Part shown: positions 1-10,006 of the stretch, piece after piece | Position numbering within the stretch: position 1 is the first letter of the stretch | How the letters are laid out: the number at the start of each line of letters is the position of its first letter | Source of the DNA: Corylus avellana | Taxonomy: Eukaryota; Streptophyta; Magnoliopsida; Fagales; Betulaceae | Direction of reading: 5' to 3' | Assembly: GCF_901000735.1 (NCBI RefSeq) | Contig: NC_081542.1 | Coordinates: 24,071,093-24,135,092, forward strand | DNA length: 64,000 bases | Translations under genes and position numbers: made by a program | Notes under the pieces: model-generated | Seen by the model: only the letters and a program-made list of their open reading frames with translations | Told to the model about the DNA's origin: nothing | Database searches by the model: none

Positions 1-1
1 G

Positions 2-442
2 AAAAAAGCGCTGTCAATTATAGAATGTGATGTAAAGCGTTGTGAGACGGTTGTGGAATTGTTAAGAGAGGATATCATGGCATTGCAGACAATGTTTCCA
101 TTCAAATTGGAGTTTGAGGACGCGAAGGCGGCGGAAGCTCGGAATTTCTTGGCGCCTAAGGTATATGAATTGTGGATAGGATTACTGGATTCATCAGAGC
201 AGGATGTTCATAGGATCAGATATGCCAGAGAAATGGAAATCCAATCTAACTTGGAAGGAGATGCTGCTGCTATGAATGATGAAAACGATGTCGTTGAAGA
301 TGATCTTGGTCATCAGATGAGATCTTCTGTAGAAGTACAGCCTAGCTTGAATGAAGGTGTGGGTTTGCAAGAACCAAGAGAGGAGGAGGTTGAAGTGGAG
401 AAAGAAGCAAAGAAGCCATCAAAGGTCTGCTATTGTTTTTAA
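2..442 (+). CDS. Tandem family member 1, 3' part only (window edge)
   Basis: This is the C-terminal part of a protein homologous to the three complete copies at 7108, 10007 and 18882. The open frame runs in from the window edge, and its first residues (KKALSIIECDVKRCETVVEL) align with the KEALxMVESGLRxxEEVLE segment of the other copies. It then has the shared ITLKKMFPLKLE-like helix, an acidic stretch (NDENDVVEDD) and the closing PSLNEGVGL...E-rich segment. The protein ends in KVCYCF, a shorter cysteine tail than in its paralogs. It is the most diverged of the four. The function is unknown and I do not recognise the family. The start lies outside the window, so whether the gene is intact cannot be judged. 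Confidence 0.8.
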   Translation, partial: KKALSIIECDVKRCETVVELLREDIMALQTMFPFKLEFEDAKAAEARNFLAPKVYELWIGLLDSSEQDVHRIRYAREMEIQSNLEGDAAAMNDENDVVEDDLGHQMRSSVEVQPSLNEGVGLQEPREEEVEVEKEAKKPSKVCYCF

Positions 443-1300
443 TTAAGCCATGTTTCTGCTTTTTGGCATTTTTTTTTTTTCCTAAGAATTCAATTGTACT
501 CCAAACAAGGACCAACTTTGAGTATATGTTCTTTAGCTATGAAGCATAATAAGCAATCTTGTTTTTTGATTGATTGTGGTTGTTTGATATTGAAAGCAAT
601 CTATTATCTAGTAGCATGAATTGACTGAAGAATATTACAAGTTCTAGAAGGATTTCAATCCTAAGACAAAAGAGTACCAAATGCTTTTTTGGAAGTGATG
701 CAACACAAAAGGGAAACAACAGAAAATAAAAATAAATCAATGTTGAACAAAGTCTCACCGAACAACAATGGAGTTTGGTAGAGTCTCACCACAAAAAAGA
801 AAAGGAGTCGCACCTCAAAAAAAGAAATTGGATCTCTAATAAGAGTATTTCACCGAGAAAATATAATTCTTCATTCATTTTTAAACGATTACAATAGTTT
901 ACATAAATACATTGACAAAAATCTTAACCCTAATTTGACTTACTTTGGTCCAATATCATCATTTACATATAGAACGTAAAATACACCCCCTAAAAGTTGT
1001 CAAACTCACCCGCTATAGCTTGCTGCTAATATTGCTAAATATCAAGTTTTATCCCGAGTGGATATCTTCAAGTATGACTCTTTTTAATTAAATCACATCC
1101 TAAGGTGTAAATTTTGCCAATTTTCTCCCCTAAGGTTTTAATTGTTATATCAAATAGATTTTTCTGTCAACTTTATGGTGCTACCACGTCATACCGAATT
1201 AGAAGCAACACTTGTGCCCCTTTTAATATAAAAATAATATATGATGAATATAAATTAAAAAAATTGACCACCTGGATCTCTAAGGGTGTTCTTGTAGCTA
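443..1300. other. Intergenic, no gene seen
   Basis: This is the 3' flank of the first family member. It is AT-rich, with poly(A)/poly(T) runs and no convincing coding frame. A stretch near 865-900 resembles spacer DNA near 18060-18100 and 28110-28140, so this is probably older spacer of the same tandem cluster. Confidence 0.5.
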
Positions 1301-1975
1301 AACCCCATTTGGTGGCAGTGGCCAAATAGGGGTGATTGTGAGGCCACCCTTCACCTCTGGGGGGAGTGCCAAAGTGGCCCGCGCAGTAAAACTGTACAAG
1401 CGGTTGAAATTAGTGATTATTGTCTTTAACCATCAATTGTATTTTAGGCGGTTATCAAATTTTTGTATAACCGCTTTTCTAAAATGGGCCATTTGGGCCT
1501 ATTCTAGTGTTTTAGGCATTCATTGAGCATCTTTTTATGGCTTATTTTAGATGGTTTTGGGCCTTTTTTAAATAATTAGAAGGCTTCAAAATGTAACAAA
1601 ACTCAAGATTATTATTATTATTATTTATGAATAAACATCAGTTTCATTAAACTCAAAATGAAAAATATATATCAAACACACAAAAACAACGCCATTTTGT
1701 ATATTATTATTATTATTATATAAATGTAGCGCGATTAGAAGTTATTAGACAGTTAATAACCACCCGCTTGTACACTCCTACCGTGCAACCACACCAAGCA
1801 AATGGGGGTGTCCCAAGTGGCCAACCCACCTCTCGTTTTTGTTTCCTATTTTATTTGGTTTTTAGATTTAGATTTATAATCTTAATATATAACACTTTGC
1901 ACGAGTATGAAGTTTACCCTATAAGAGTAGAAACACGAAATGATCATACCTTAGACTCGTCGTTAAAATAAACTA
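1300..1975. repeat. Diverged inverted-repeat element / shared spacer repeat
   Basis: Two arms, around 1340-1425 and 1735-1825, are loosely inverted copies of each other. One contains GTACAAGCGG and the other CCGCTTGTAC. This suggests an old foldback or MITE-like element. The right arm with its left flank (about 1640-1830) recurs near 18100-18290, next to family member 4. No target duplication is evident. Confidence 0.4.
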
Positions 1976-3970
1976 GCTTAGAGCCCGCGCTACGAACCGG
2001 GTTTATATATATATATATATATAAGTCAAAAAGTTTTTAAAAGATTATCAACAACAAATTTTATTTTCTTCTCTTAATTAACAAATTAGCTACCAAAAAT
2101 GACAAATGTTCATAAGATCATTTTAAACCATAGTTTTACTTAATAGCATAAACCCACATATCCAATAAATTTAAAAATTCATAAATTTTAGTTCTTATAA
2201 ATTGAAACGTGTTAAATATTTGTTCCCATATATGTAGTTTAAAAGGAAATATAAAGGAAAAAAAAATTCAAAATAAAAACCTAGATTAATCAATTATAGA
2301 AAATGATTGATTAATCATTATATTCCAACAATGAAACCACTTCTCAAAAAAATTGTTTGTAAGGAGAAAGTTCAACTCCTGAAAGTTAATTATATTTCAA
2401 CAATGATACCACTGACAAAAATAAAGAAGTGTTCTAAAATAAATGAGCAGGATTATATATGATTACAATTATGTTTACTAATTTTGTAAATAAAAGAATG
2501 TTGGTAGTTTAATTTTTCTTTTAAAAAAGAAAGAGATAAAAAACTATGACGGGAATATTGGAACACCCAAAAACAAAAATGAACAACAAAAGTCAATTAA
2601 ATTTACAAAAGAAAATTTGTAACTCGTATTAAATAAAATTAATAAAATTTGAATGAAAAATAATATATAAATTAGAATAGAAATTAAGGACAAAAAAAAA
2701 AATGTAAACAAATGAAAACTACTAATTTAATAAAAAAGAACTCTTTTTTCTATATTTCTCTCAGTTCCAATGAAATCCACAAATATTAGAAAAGGTTTTG
2801 TCAAATAGATTTTTTTCTTTTTTTCAACCATCCTTCGCTTATATAAAAGTAAATGAAACTAATTTTAAGACATAGGAAAACGAAGACAAAAAAAACTATG
2901 ATTGGAAAATTGAGTGTGAAATATATTGGAAAAATTGAGTTTCTACAAAAAGAAACTCTCTCACTATTATTTCCTGAATTCAATGTAAAATTTACAAAAG
3001 AAAAGTAATCATTTGAATAAAAACTAATATATAAACTAGAAGAAAAAAAAATAAGGGTAAAAAAAATGAAAGAACATAAGCACCGGAAATAAAGATAAAA
3101 AAACAAACAAAAAACAAAAAAACAAAAATATTAATATAATTGAAAATAACTATTTTAGCAAAATAAAAAACAAAACTGTCGTATAATTTTTCATTGAGAA
3201 ACAACGATTGGAGAATTGAAAAGAACTGTTATAGAAAAAAAAATTAAAAAAATAAATAAATAACGGTAGTATAATTTTTCATTGAGAAACAACAAATAGA
3301 AACTCTCATAGAATCTCTCTCTCTCTCTCTCCCTCTGCTTTTTCTGGAATTGATTGATATAAATAGAAAGTAAAAGAAGAAAAAAATAGAAAAAATATAT
3401 ATAAGGGACAAAAACAACAATGGAAGAACATAAGCATGAAAATAAAGATTAAAATATATATATAAAATGACAATAATAATATAATGAAAATTTTTTTTTC
3501 CAACCATCATTCACATATATAAAAGTAAAAGAAACTAATTTTAAGACATAAGGAAACCAAAGACAAAAAATAAAAAATAAATCTACGATTGGAAAATTGA
3601 GAGTGAAATATATTGGAAAAATTGAGTTTCTACAAAAAGAAACTCTCTCACTATTAATATTTCTTGAATTTAACGTAAAATTTACAAAGAAAAGTAATCA
3701 TTTGAATAAAAAATAATATATATATTAGAAAAAAAATGGCCAAAAACAAAAAATGGAAGAACATAAGCACCCAAAATAAACATATAAAATGACAATACTA
3801 AGCTAATGGAACATAAATGTTCTAGCAAAAAAAAAAACGAAATAAAAGAACTGTAATATAATTTTTCATTGATAAACAACTATTGGAAAATCTCACTCTC
3901 TATAAAGGAACACAGAGATATAAATAGAAAGCAAGAGAAAAAAAGAGAAAAATAAACAGAGAGAAAGAAA
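1976..3970. repeat. AT-rich spacer with a degenerate direct duplication
   Basis: No gene is seen. A block starting near 2825 (CAACCATCCTTCGC, TATATAAAAGTAAA, then a shared GAAACTCTCTCACTATT segment) recurs near 3500 with the same order of motifs. The offset is roughly 680 bases, so this is a diverged direct duplication. A CT-rich microsatellite lies at about 3313-3335. Short ATG-started frames here are A/T low-complexity and not convincing genes. Confidence 0.55.
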
Positions 3971-3974
3971 GAAT

Positions 3975-4680
3975 TTGGGAACCTTTTGTTTTCTCCATTA
4001 AGATATCAATTAAATGCATTCCAAATAAAATTCCTACGTTTTAATTGTCTCACATTGAGATATAAAGAGAAAGCAAGAGAAGATAAAAAGAAAAATAAAG
4101 AAAGAGAGAGAGAGAGAATTCGTAAACCTTTTGTTTTCTTTATTAAGACAGTTAAATATATTACAAATAAAACTCATACGTTTTAATTGTCTCACATTGA
4201 GATATAAACATAAAGCAAGAGAAGATAAAAAGAAAATTAAATAAAGAGAACCTTTTATTTTCTTCATTAAGATATCAATTAAATGCATTCCAAATAATAT
4301 AAAGAGAAAGCAAGAGAAAATAAAAAGAAAAATAGAGAGAGAGAGAGAGAGAAAATTTGTGAACCTTTTGTTTTCTTCATTAAGACAATTAAATATATTA
4401 CAAATAAAACCTATACGTTTTAATTATCTCACATTGAGATATAAACATAAAGCAAGAAAAGTTGAAAATAGAGAATTTGAAAAGCTTTTGTTTTCTTCAT
4501 TTGGACAATTCAGTGCATTACAAATAAAACCCTTATGTTTTAATTGTCTCACTAAAAGGCTAACATCTAAAACGCCACGTGTCGCAATTCTAAGCAAGAG
4601 AATTTGTGAACCTTTTGTTTTCTTCATTAAGACAATTATGTCTCATATTGAGATATAAACATGAAGTAAAAGAAGATGAA
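3975..4680. repeat. Degenerate tandem array, unit about 110-140 bp
   Basis: Five to six diverged units follow one another. Each contains ACCTTTTGTTTTCTTCATTA, then TTACAAATAAAAC, a GTTTTAATTGTCTCACATTG box, and a GA-rich run with GAGATATAAA and AAGCAAGAGAA. Units begin near 3978, 4125, 4248, 4360, 4480 and 4608. The ACCTTTTGTTTT start occurs again at 5196, exactly where the Mutator-like element inserted, so the array once extended further. Confidence 0.7.
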
Positions 4681-4690
4681 AATAAAATTA

Positions 4691-5060
4691 GGGGTAAAGT
4701 CCACTTCTCCCCTTCAAACTACCACCCCAATGACAATTTACCCCTCAAACTATTAATAACGACAATTTACCCCCAAAACTACCAAAACAATGACAATGTA
4801 TCCCCAATTTTAAAAAAATGACGAAATTACCCTTACTAAAATAAAAACAAAAATACTAAAAATTAATTTCTTTTTAAAATCTTAAGGGTATTTTTGTCTT
4901 ATTGAAAATTATACAGGGATAATTTCGTTATTTTGCTAGCATTGAGGGGATACATTGTCATTGTTTTGATAGTTTGAGGGGCAAATTGTCATAATTGATA
5001 GTTTATGGGGTAGATTGTCATTGGGGTGGTAGTTTGAGGAGGTTAAGTGGACTTTACCCC
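4691..5060. mobile_element. MITE, 370 bp, with terminal inverted repeats and target duplication
   Basis: The element begins GGGGTAAAGTCCACTT and ends AAGTGGACTTTACCCC, a perfect 16-bp terminal inverted repeat. The inversion continues imperfectly through both halves, where CAATGACAATTTACCCCTCAA-type blocks are mirrored on the right. AAAATTA lies directly on both sides (4684-4690 and 5061-5067), consistent with a 7- or 8-bp target duplication. It is non-autonomous and has no coding capacity. The duplication size would suit a hAT-type transposase better than a Mutator type, but that assignment is inference. Confidence 0.85.
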
Positions 5061-5084
5061 AAAATTAGATAAAGAGATAGAAGT

Positions 5085-5188
5085 TCCCAAGAAGTAGCTC
5101 AATCGGCTGGGACCACACTTAATGAAGTGGAGGTCACTAGTTCAAATCTCCCTTCCTCCCTCTTATGCGGACATGTCCAAAAAAAAAA
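5085..5188 (+). mobile_element. tRNA-derived SINE, family A
   Basis: There is an RNA polymerase III-type box A (TAGCTCAATCGG, 5095-5106) and a box B (GTTCAAATCTC, 5140-5150) at tRNA-like spacing. A pyrimidine-rich segment, the word GCGGACATGTCC and an A-tail (5179-5188) follow. Related copies lie at 60325-60430 (minus strand), and 3' parts at 35553-35642 and 63255-63341. No clear target duplication was found for this copy. Confidence 0.75.
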
Positions 5189-5207
5189 TTGAAAAACCTT
5201 TTGTTTT

Positions 5208-6465
5208 GGAAAAATATAAAAAAGCCTCAAAAACTACCAACCGTTTTCGATTTAGCCCCTTGATGTTCCAAAAGTCATAAAGTAGCCCCCCAAACTACCA
5301 AACTGTTACATTTTGGCCATTCCGTTAGTCAAAACCGTTAGTCTGGACGGAAACCACGAAACGACGCCGTTTTATTAGGGTTAAGTTACGAAAATGCCCT
5401 TGTGGGATTTTTTTTTTTTTTTAAAGCATGAACAAAACGGCGCCATTTTTGCTTAGGGTAATAGTTATATTTTGATTTTATTTGTTTAGTCTCTCCTTCT
5501 CCTTCACACAGCCTCCTTCATGAACTTCTGTTTCAACGTTTAGGTGCTCAAATCGTACTTCAATTTCTGGAAGTTCAATTCCAACTCTGAGAAAATTCCA
5601 ATAAACAAGAAAATCCATTATGGTACTGACAAATATGTATGAAAATTAAGTATAGTTGAAAAACGATACCCATTAATCTTTGGCTGTGAAGCCCGGAAGA
5701 ATTTGGATGTGAGTTTTGATGGAGGTTTTTTGGAGGAAGAGGGGACAAGTAATGGAAATGGTGTTTCTACTAGAAGTGCGGAAAAACAGAGTATGGAGGA
5801 AGAAATTGCAATTGATTTCTAAGTGCGGAAAAACAGAGTATGTGTTTGGAGTAGCTTTGGGAAAGCTGAGGTCTTTTCGATCGAAATTGGAATGTATATG
5901 TTTATTTTGTAGATGAAAAAACCAGATGGAAATAAGCTCAAATATGGTAAGCACCCAAACACGAAGGAGCATGTTTTGTAGAAAATATAGTTTTGGGCAA
6001 ATTAGGAAGATTTAAGAGAAGGGTTGAGAATATAGAACTCTGCCAGAATTGGTGTACTAAAAAAGAGGAGATTTTGGTTTACTTAATTTATTTATTTATT
6101 TTTGAGTAAGAGATTTTGGTTTAGAGTTGTTTCATGTTTGTTCTTTCAGCAGAATGATGGTTTTTACACAAGTTGAAAGCTGCTGCTATTTAGTTTGGTT
6201 ATTGAGATTTGTTTCGTTTTGTGTTGTCCTTGTTAGTAAAAGTCTTGATTTCAAACTTAATTTTCATCTTACACCTCCAATTTCAATTACATGTATTAGA
6301 AATCTTTTAAGGAAGAATTTGACCGGGTGAGGGTGAAGGAAGTTGCGTGAAGGAGAATGAGAGACTAAACAAATAAAATCAAAATATAATTATTACCCTA
6401 AGAAAAAACGGCGCCGTTTTGCTTAAGGTTCCCTAACCCTGTTTTGCTCCTGCTTTAAAAAAAAA

Positions 6466-6498
<33 letters not shown>

Positions 6499-6697
6499 CC
6501 CACAAGGGCATTTTCGTAACTTAACCCTAATAAAACGGCGTCGTTTCGTGGTTTCCATCCAGATTAATGGTTTTGACTAACGGAGTCGCTAAAATGCAAC
6601 AGTTTGATAGTTTGAGGGCTACTTTATGACTTTTAAAACATCAGTGGACTAAATCGAAAACGACCGGTAGTTTAAGAGACTTTTTTATATTTTTTCC
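5208..6697. mobile_element. Mutator-like element, 1490 bp, long TIRs, non-autonomous
   Basis: The ends are near-perfect inverted copies: GGAAAAATATAAAAAAG at the left and CTTTTTTATATTTTTCC at the right. The terminal inverted repeats extend about 300 bp inward, with mirrored words such as AAACGACGCCGTTTTATTAG, AACGGCGCC and AGTCTCTCCTTCTCCTTCAC. TTTTGTTTT lies immediately outside both ends (5199-5207 and 6698-6706), a perfect 9-bp target duplication as expected for Mutator-type transposition. The interior (about 5510-6330) has no transposase. It may carry a captured host fragment. A poly(A) tract lies inside the right TIR. Confidence 0.92.
5679..5822 (+). pseudogene. Possible captured exon fragment inside the Mutator-like element
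   Basis: A 47-residue frame, beginning FGCEARKNLDVSFDGG and ending EEEIAIDF before TAA, has protein-like composition with acidic and Gly/Ser/Asn-rich parts. The surrounding element is otherwise AT-rich and noncoding. The interior of a Mutator-like element without transposase is a usual place for captured gene fragments (Pack-MULE). I do not recognise the source gene, and the match could be chance. Confidence 0.25.
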
Positions 6698-6917
6698 TTT
6701 TGTTTTCTTCATTTAGTTATAATATCTTTTTATTAGAAAGTAAACATATCACTTTTTGATTGACGTGATAGCTAAGAATTAAAACCTTTAGGAGTAAATC
6801 TAGAAAATTTAACCATTAAGAAGTAAGATTAAAAAAATCATACCTAAGGAGCTCGAACCATTTTCCCCTTTTAAAAATGTATGCCTACTTTATTCTCTCA
6901 TCCATCCGCCCCTGTGT

Positions 6918-6971
6918 CCCAAAATGCCCTTTCTTGGTCGTTATAAAGCTCTGCTTATTTTGGGCGCCAAG
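6918..6971 (+). promoter_or_regulatory. Promoter module of family member 2
   Basis: In order there are one CCCAAAATGCCC motif (about 6919-6930), a TATA-like box TATAAAG (6942-6948), and GGCGCCAA (6963-6970). Read on the minus strand the last is TTGGCGCC, close to the plant E2F site TTTSSCGC. A CT-rich leader follows up to the ATG at 7108. The same order and spacing occur before 10007, 18882 and 38543. E2F control is inference from the motif. Confidence 0.6.
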
Positions 6972-7107
6972 CCCACTTCATTTTCCCATTCCTCGTAACA
7001 TCTCTCTCTCTCTCTCAAGAAATCCAGAAACAAGAAAAAGTGAGCCTTTCTCTCAATTCTATCTCTCAACAAAACCAGTAAATCTTCTATTTCGCATTTC
7101 AACGAAT

Positions 7108-8256
7108 ATGGAAGGCGAGGCACAGAAGTTCTTGGACAAGGCGACAAAGAAAATGCTTGAATTTCATGCCACTATTTTGACTTCTGAGCAAAAGCTGCAA
7201 GCACTGATGCGTGAATGCAAAGAGGGATTCAAGAAAGATGGAGATCTTCCTGGAAAGAGGAGTTTGAGGGAGTGGACAAAAGTGCTTGAATTATCTAATG
7301 AAGAATCTGGGGTTGTGGATTCAATGAAGGTTCAAGCAGTTGAAGCTGGGATTAAGCTCTCTCACCTCCTCATTGATTTTCTGTTTATGATGTCAAGGCA
7401 AGACGAATTGGCAGAAAAGATTTGGAAATTCAAATCTGCGCTTAAATGGGTCACTGAAGATGGGAATTTTAATTCCTTGGTGATTGGTAAGGTTCTCAAT
7501 CTACTCGAAATGGCGGACCGAGAAGTGAGAGAGAAGAAAAGATCCAGGGACCTAAAGAATAAAGGAAAGGCGGTGTTAATCGACGACGGCAATCGGGAGG
7601 AAAGATCGAGTGGAAGAATTCGAATCCACGAACTCCTCGATCTATGCTTTGAGCTAACTCATTATCAAATCTTTGATCAATTTCTTGAAGTAGTTTTGCG
7701 TTTAGAATCCATTGTAAGTCATCGATATCTTCCGGCTGATTCGGAGATGTTAATGAAAGAAGCGCTGTTGATGGTGGAATCCGGTCTGAGGCAATATGAG
7801 GAGGTTCTGGAACGGATAAGAGGAGATATCATAACATTGAAGAAAATGTTTCCATTGAAATTAGAGCTTAAGAAGGATGCCAAGACGACGGAAACCCGGA
7901 TTTTGGTGGCGTGTAGAATAGATGACCTGTGGAGTGGAGCACTGGATAATTTATCAGAAGAGAAGGATGAAAACGACAGTTTTAACCAAAGGGCCAGTGC
8001 AAAATTTGAGAGAGCAAATGGAATGCATACTACGTCGGAAAACAACGAAATCGATTTCCTGGATACTAGTGAAGGCAATAATGAGGCTGGTGATGTTCAG
8101 ATGAGATCCGGTGTTACGAGGGCGGAAATAGAGCAAGTACAGTCTAGCTTGAATGATGAAGGTGTGGACTTGCCAGAATCAGCATCAGAGACGGAGGTTG
8201 ATGCAGAGGAGCCACCAAAGAAGTGCTACTGCTGTTGCTACTGTAGTTGTAAATAA
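7108..8256 (+). CDS. Tandem family member 2, unknown function, 382 aa
   Basis: This is an intact single-exon gene. The ATG at 7108 is chosen, although the frame stays open upstream to 6877, because the paralogs at 10007 and 18882 start at the same MEGE position after an identical AACGAAT leader, and the upstream part overlaps the promoter module. The protein is mostly helical and charged. It has a conserved N-terminal half with FxDKATKKMLEFHA-, GKRSLREWTKV- and ALKWVTEDGNFNS-type motifs, a variable linker of EKKRSRDLKNKGKA type, a second helical block ending ITLKKMFPLKLELKKDAK, an acidic Ser/Glu-rich segment and the tail KKCYCCCYCSCK. I see no signal peptide or membrane segment. The cysteine tail next to lysines could be a site for S-acylation, which is inference. 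A poly(A) signal AATAAA follows at 8321-8326. I do not recognise the family. Confidence 0.88.
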   Translation: MEGEAQKFLDKATKKMLEFHATILTSEQKLQALMRECKEGFKKDGDLPGKRSLREWTKVLELSNEESGVVDSMKVQAVEAGIKLSHLLIDFLFMMSRQDELAEKIWKFKSALKWVTEDGNFNSLVIGKVLNLLEMADREVREKKRSRDLKNKGKAVLIDDGNREERSSGRIRIHELLDLCFELTHYQIFDQFLEVVLRLESIVSHRYLPADSEMLMKEALLMVESGLRQYEEVLERIRGDIITLKKMFPLKLELKKDAKTTETRILVACRIDDLWSGALDNLSEEKDENDSFNQRASAKFERANGMHTTSENNEIDFLDTSEGNNEAGDVQMRSGVTRAEIEQVQSSLNDEGVDLPESASETEVDAEEPPKKCYCCCYCSCK

Positions 8257-8492
8257 GCTGAGATTTCTGCAGCTTTTTTTGGTTACTTTGTTCCTAAGCT
8301 TTTGAATTGTACCAACTTTCAATAAAATCTCTTTGTTTAGCTATGAATTGTTTCATAATAAGAAGATCATTTGTAAGCTGGTTTTCGGATCGATTGTTTA
8401 GTTAATTGTGGATAGTTGTACGATAATAATGTGATTTCTAGCATTACTCTTGAGAAAAAAAGGAAGAAAAAAAGGGCGAAATAGGGAAAATT

Positions 8493-8660
8493 GGCTACAA
8501 AATTGGCCAAAGATCTGCCATATGGTAGGAAATGGAGGCGGTGCGAGGGCTCATGAGCAGAGAATGCGGGGTGCAAGGAGCGGAGGAGATGCCAAGGACA
8601 CTAGACGTGCGGCATGTGGGTGGCGATGGAAGGCAGAGAATGGCAATCTGGCTTAGAAGC
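8493..8660. repeat. Spacer repeat R1, form a (after member 2)
   Basis: This GC-rich stretch starts near GGCTACAAAATTGGCC and continues with GGAGGCGGTGCGAGGGCTCA and GGTGGCGATGGAAGGC. It recurs after member 3 (16402-16640) and after member 4 (20313-20540), at the same place in the tandem unit. It is noncoding as far as I can see. Confidence 0.7.
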
Positions 8661-9062
8661 AAAAGAATAAAAGAGAGGGGGAGGAGGAACTTGAGTGCAA
8701 TCTTTTTTCTTTCACTTATTTGATGTTTGGTGACTAACATCACCAAGTTGAATACTGTATTGTAGCCATAAAGACTCTTCCAAGGTTGAGTAAGGGCTAT
8801 ATTTATGGACTAAAGTAATCTTTCCAAAGGCGTAAGCGAGACGATAAAATCTAATATAGACTATAAAATAGTTGCTTTTTTCATTCCATGCTTGGCTGAA
8901 AGCTTGGAAAATAGAATTCTTTTTTTTGGCAAATAGGGTAAAGGAAGAGTTAAGATGTATGTGAAACATATTGGTTTTGGTGGAAAAAGGGGACAAAGAT
9001 TCGGTGCAATGCCCCCTACCCTATCGCATTCGGGATACTAACGTAGAAGCATAGAACACTGA

Positions 9063-9270
9063 AACATCGGCTACAAAATGGGCCAAAAATCTGCCATTTG
9101 GATGGAAGCAGAGGCGGTGCGTGGGTTCACATGCAGACCAAGTAGCACGTAAGCCGCACGCACAGAGGAAGGGGGTGCAAGGGGTGGAAGAGATGCTGAG
9201 GAGACTGGGTGGGGCATGTGGGCTGCGATGGAAGGTGGAGACTGTCAAATTTAGCTTACAAGCAAAAGAA
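9063..9270. repeat. Spacer repeat R1, form b (unit 2)
   Basis: This is a relative of form a that begins GGCTACAAAATGGGCC and continues GGCGGTGCGTGGGTTCACAT. Close copies lie at 26615-26830 and 36615-36800, and a truncated one at 16982-17020. Every copy lies between a family gene's 3' end and the next promoter module. Confidence 0.7.
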
Positions 9271-9601
9271 AACCAAAAGTCCTCTCAGGATGCATATAGG
9301 AAGTGGAAATTCTTTTGATTTTCAATAGAAAGAGGTAATAACGTTTGAGTCTCCATTTGATTTTGTGGTTTCAAAATGTACGAATTGAAAAAATAGAAAT
9401 TTGAAAACGTAACTTTGTTCAATTCAGTTGAGCATTTAGTAAAATCTATAAAAATATATTATTTATGTCGTTTAAAAATGCGGTTCAACCATAAAACGCA
9501 CCAGATATCATTTGGTAAAATCTCATACAAATATTTTCTGCAATGACACGTAGTTGATAATATTAATATTAGAATTGGATATGGCCTAGCAGCACTTTTA
9601 G

Positions 9602-9642
<41 letters not shown>

Positions 9643-9780
9643 ATAACAATTAAAACATTTTAGAAGTAAATCTACAAAATTTAACCATTAAGGAGCTCGA
9701 ATCATTTGTTTTTCCTTTTAAAAATGTAGAGCAAATTGCACTTACTGTACTGGTACGCTTATCCTCTCATCCACTCCTTT
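9271..9780. other. Spacer upstream of member 3, no gene
   Basis: This is AT-rich spacer with a (TA)n microsatellite at about 9610-9640. It also contains a segment (TTTAGAAGTAAATCTACAAA, TTTAACCATTAAG) that precedes the promoter modules of members 3 and 4 and, in diverged form, member 2. Confidence 0.6.
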
Positions 9781-9782
9781 TT

Positions 9783-9858
9783 TCCCAAAATGCCTTTTTT
9801 TTTTCCCAAAATGCCCATACTTGGTCGTTATAAAGCAATGTTTATTTTAGGCGCCAAA
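9783..9858 (+). promoter_or_regulatory. Promoter module of family member 3
   Basis: This module has two TTCCCAAAATGCC motifs (about 9782 and 9804), TATAAAG at 9829-9835 and GGCGCCAAA at 9850-9858, followed by a CT-rich leader. The order matches the module of member 2, with one motif more. Confidence 0.6.
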
Positions 9859-10006
9859 CCCACTTCAATTTCCCATTCTTCATACCAACTCTCTCTCTCG
9901 CTCTATCTCTCTCTCAAGAAAACCAGAAACAAAAAAAAGTGAGCCTTTCTCTCAATTCTATCTCTCAAGAAAACCAGTAAATCTTCTCTTTCGCATTTCA
10001 ACGAAT

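Noticed and set aside
2801..3510. Minus-strand Phe/Ile/Tyr-rich frames
   Set aside because: They arise from A/T low-complexity repeats. Composition is that of noncoding AT-rich DNA, and neighbouring repeat copies do not keep the frames.
5085..5188. A true tRNA gene
   Set aside because: It has box A and box B words but no cloverleaf I could fold with an acceptor stem, and it ends in an A-tail. SINE is the better reading.
6877..7107. In-frame N-terminal extension of family member 2 by 77 residues
   Set aside because: It overlaps the promoter module and CT-rich leader. The paralogs start at the position equal to 7108 and their upstream regions are not open.
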